DNA of 64,000 nucleotides from Oceanirhabdus seepicola (GTDB taxonomy: Bacteria; Bacillota; Clostridia; Clostridiales; Clostridiaceae): the NCBI RefSeq assembly GCF_023684385.1, contig NZ_JAGSOJ010000006.1, forward strand, positions 214,394 through 278,393, written 5' to 3'. The notes below the pieces were generated by a model, which saw only the letters and a program-made list of their open reading frames with translations, did no database searches and had not been told where the DNA came from. Both the position numbers and the translations under genes were made by a program. Within the stretch, counting starts at the first letter, position 1, and each line of letters begins with the position of its first letter. Of the stretch, positions 62,627 through 64,000 are shown in pieces.

Positions 62627-63753
62627 TATTTTACCTCCTCTATAAAGTCAAGTTTTTCTATCCCTTGAATTTTACATAAATCTGATGTTTTTGAGATATC
62701 AATTAATTTAATATTTATTCCTTGTTTAGCTAACTTGCTAAACATGTTGCAGCATCTCTCATTAAGGTAAGAGGTTATAACAACATAAGTTTGATTTCTA
62801 TTAAAATTTCTTCTATTTATTTCTAAAAATTTATCAAAGTCAACTTCAGTTATATAATCCATTCTTCCACATAATTCCATAATATTTTCAAAAGAATTAA
62901 CGGCTGGTATGACTTTATTAGTAGGATTTGAATCCCTACTAATTATCCTTGCATTTGTCCACATTCCAGTAGGTATGTTGTCTTTTAATGCCTTATGCGA
63001 CAGAGTTGCAGCTATTCTTATACCAGACTCTATTCTATCGCTAAGTATACCACTATATGCTATATCGCAACATTGAACATTAATTATAAAAACAAGTTCC
63101 CTTTCAGAGGTATAATCATATTCTTTTACCATAAGTTTATTCATTTTCATACTTGATTTCCAATGTATATCTTTCATTCTATCTTCTATGTTGTACTCTC
63201 TAATGCCCTTAATATAAAGAGGGTCTTTAAAAATCCATCTTTTTATAATATTATCACCAAGTGAGTTCACTGTTTTAAATTTAAAATTGCACAAATCCAT
63301 AAGTTTAGGATATACAACGACCTCATTAAAATTATCTACTTGTCTAGTTTCAGAACTAAACCCAAATACATCTCCAACAGTTATTTCCATATCATAAAAT
63401 AAATAAGTGCCCCTTTTATTAACTGTTACATTGTATTTTCTTCGTCGTCTTTCATATTTCATCATATTATACATAGAAACATGGAAAAAATTCTTTCCAG
63501 CATCCTCTATGTTGATATTCTGAATATATTCAAAATCTATGGGTAATTTTTGTTTGATAATTAAAAAAGATATAGGAAGCCATTTGTTATTTTCCACCAC
63601 TGTTTCTAGTGCAAAAGATTCACCTTGATGTATTCTATTATTTTCTATAGTTCTCTCTATTTTTAAATTTTCAAACCCCTTAACCTTTGTTATATTTCCT
63701 ATCATAATCAAAAGGCAGATAATTAAACATATAAACATTATTTTAATAAACAT
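62626..63753 (-). CDS. DUF58 domain protein
   Basis: 375 residues. One or two N-terminal helices, a beta-rich middle with YNVTVNKRGTYLFYDMEITVGDVFGF, and the DUF58 signature YNIEDRMKDIHWKSSMKMNKLMVKEYD, followed by a VWA-like C-terminal region. DUF58 proteins pair with MoxR AAA+ ATPases in envelope or complex-assembly functions. It lies 14 bases downstream of the MoxR gene and is coupled to the next. Confidence 0.9.
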   Translation of the reverse strand: MFIKIMFICLIICLLIMIGNITKVKGFENLKIERTIENNRIHQGESFALETVVENNKWLPISFLIIKQKLPIDFEYIQNINIEDAGKNFFHVSMYNMMKYERRRRKYNVTVNKRGTYLFYDMEITVGDVFGFSSETRQVDNFNEVVVYPKLMDLCNFKFKTVNSLGDNIIKRWIFKDPLYIKGIREYNIEDRMKDIHWKSSMKMNKLMVKEYDYTSERELVFIINVQCCDIAYSGILSDRIESGIRIAATLSHKALKDNIPTGMWTNARIISRDSNPTNKVIPAVNSFENIMELCGRMDYITEVDFDKFLEINRRNFNRNQTYVVITSYLNERCCNMFSKLAKQGINIKLIDISKTSDLCKIQGIEKLDFIEEVK

Positions 63754-63767
63754 AATATCACCCTTTA

Positions 63768-64000
63768 CTATATTTCTTCTAGCGGAGTGTTTATTGAACT
63801 TAATATGTCTTGTACAGCTTTTTCTGAAGCATCTACACCGATACTCATATCATTTTTTAGTATTAACCTATGACTTAATACATGCACAGCCATAGCTTTT
63901 ACATCTTCAGGTATAACATAATCTCTACCCATAATAGCAGCATGAGCTTGGCTAGCTTTCATCAATGCTAATGAAGCCCTTGGACTACAGCCTAATTCAA
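63768..64000 (-). CDS. MoxR-family AAA+ ATPase, C-terminal part only
   Basis: The frame is open to the window edge; the visible 77 residues match the MoxR lid domain: ELGCSPRASLAL, HAAIMGRDYVIPEDVKAMAVHVLSHRL. Walker motifs lie beyond base 64000. A TTG at 63965 is internal, not the start. Acts as a chaperone-like ATPase with the DUF58 partner. Confidence 0.88.
   Translation of the reverse strand, partial: ELGCSPRASLALMKASQAHAAIMGRDYVIPEDVKAMAVHVLSHRLILKNDMSIGVDASEKAVQDILSSINTPLEEI

Overview
The window reads as a stretch of chromosome from a low-GC, spore-forming anaerobe of the Clostridium type. The support is strong AT bias with strong Shine-Dalgarno sites and frequent TTG/GTG starts; a GerAB-type spore germination permease; a SCIFF peptide with its radical-SAM maturase inside the yajC-secDF operon; a TM1266-type regulator that accompanies iron-only hydrogenases; and Clostridium-style gene order (ruvAB-queA-tgt-yajC-scfAB-secDF, then apt-rel-dtd-hemZ-aspS). 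I see no rRNA or tRNA gene, no CRISPR array and no prophage.

Layout. 1-2063: end of a biotin operon (bioD, bioA) closed by a very long perfect terminator. 2064-8300: a hydrolase gene remnant, a lipoprotein, a cysteine hydrolase, an MFS transporter, bioY behind a textbook BirA operator, an unknown protein and an orphan germination permease. 8600-12370: degV, then a two-gene peptide/thiol ligase operon (GCS2 plus ATP-grasp) preceded by a structured RNA leader. 12380-21605: the ruvA to secF block, including SCIFF. 21606-30460: a second copy of the structured RNA, a degenerate RecJ-like protein, apt, rel, dtd, an MBL hydrolase, hemZ, aspS and the TM1266 regulator. 30540-32400: an orphan TnpB. 32535-33100: a CsoR/CstR-type repressor followed by a 48-T homopolymer. 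33550-46265: two tandem, closely similar five-gene oligopeptide ABC operons (oppBCDFA), each with its own near-identical promoter. 46400-64000: housekeeping and membrane genes (CoA-binding protein, thioredoxin, HD hydrolase, a heterodimeric ABC exporter, BrkB/AI-2E/CvpA membrane proteins, mgsA, an NSS transporter, a flavin reductase, yitT, acetyltransferases, an AlkD-like protein, a K+ channel) and finally a MoxR-DUF58-membrane protein cluster that runs off the end.

Links between genes. Biotin synthesis and biotin uptake (bioY) probably share BirA control. The thioredoxin promoter carries a CsoR/CstR-type operator, and the window encodes a repressor of that family whose ligand set (two Cys, Tyr at the copper-His position) looks like a persulfide sensor, so a small sulfur-stress circuit is plausible. 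The SCIFF precursor is separated from its maturase by a hairpin that could keep precursor RNA in excess.

The least explained signal is a pair of homologous structured non-coding elements (about 9575-9715 and 21722-21842). They share conserved blocks, keep hairpins despite sequence change, and have a C-rich segment that can pair either upstream or downstream. One sits directly before the GCS2 operon, the other ends in its own terminator. I could not assign them to an RNA family I know. All functional statements come from reading the sequence and from knowledge of the families; no search was run.
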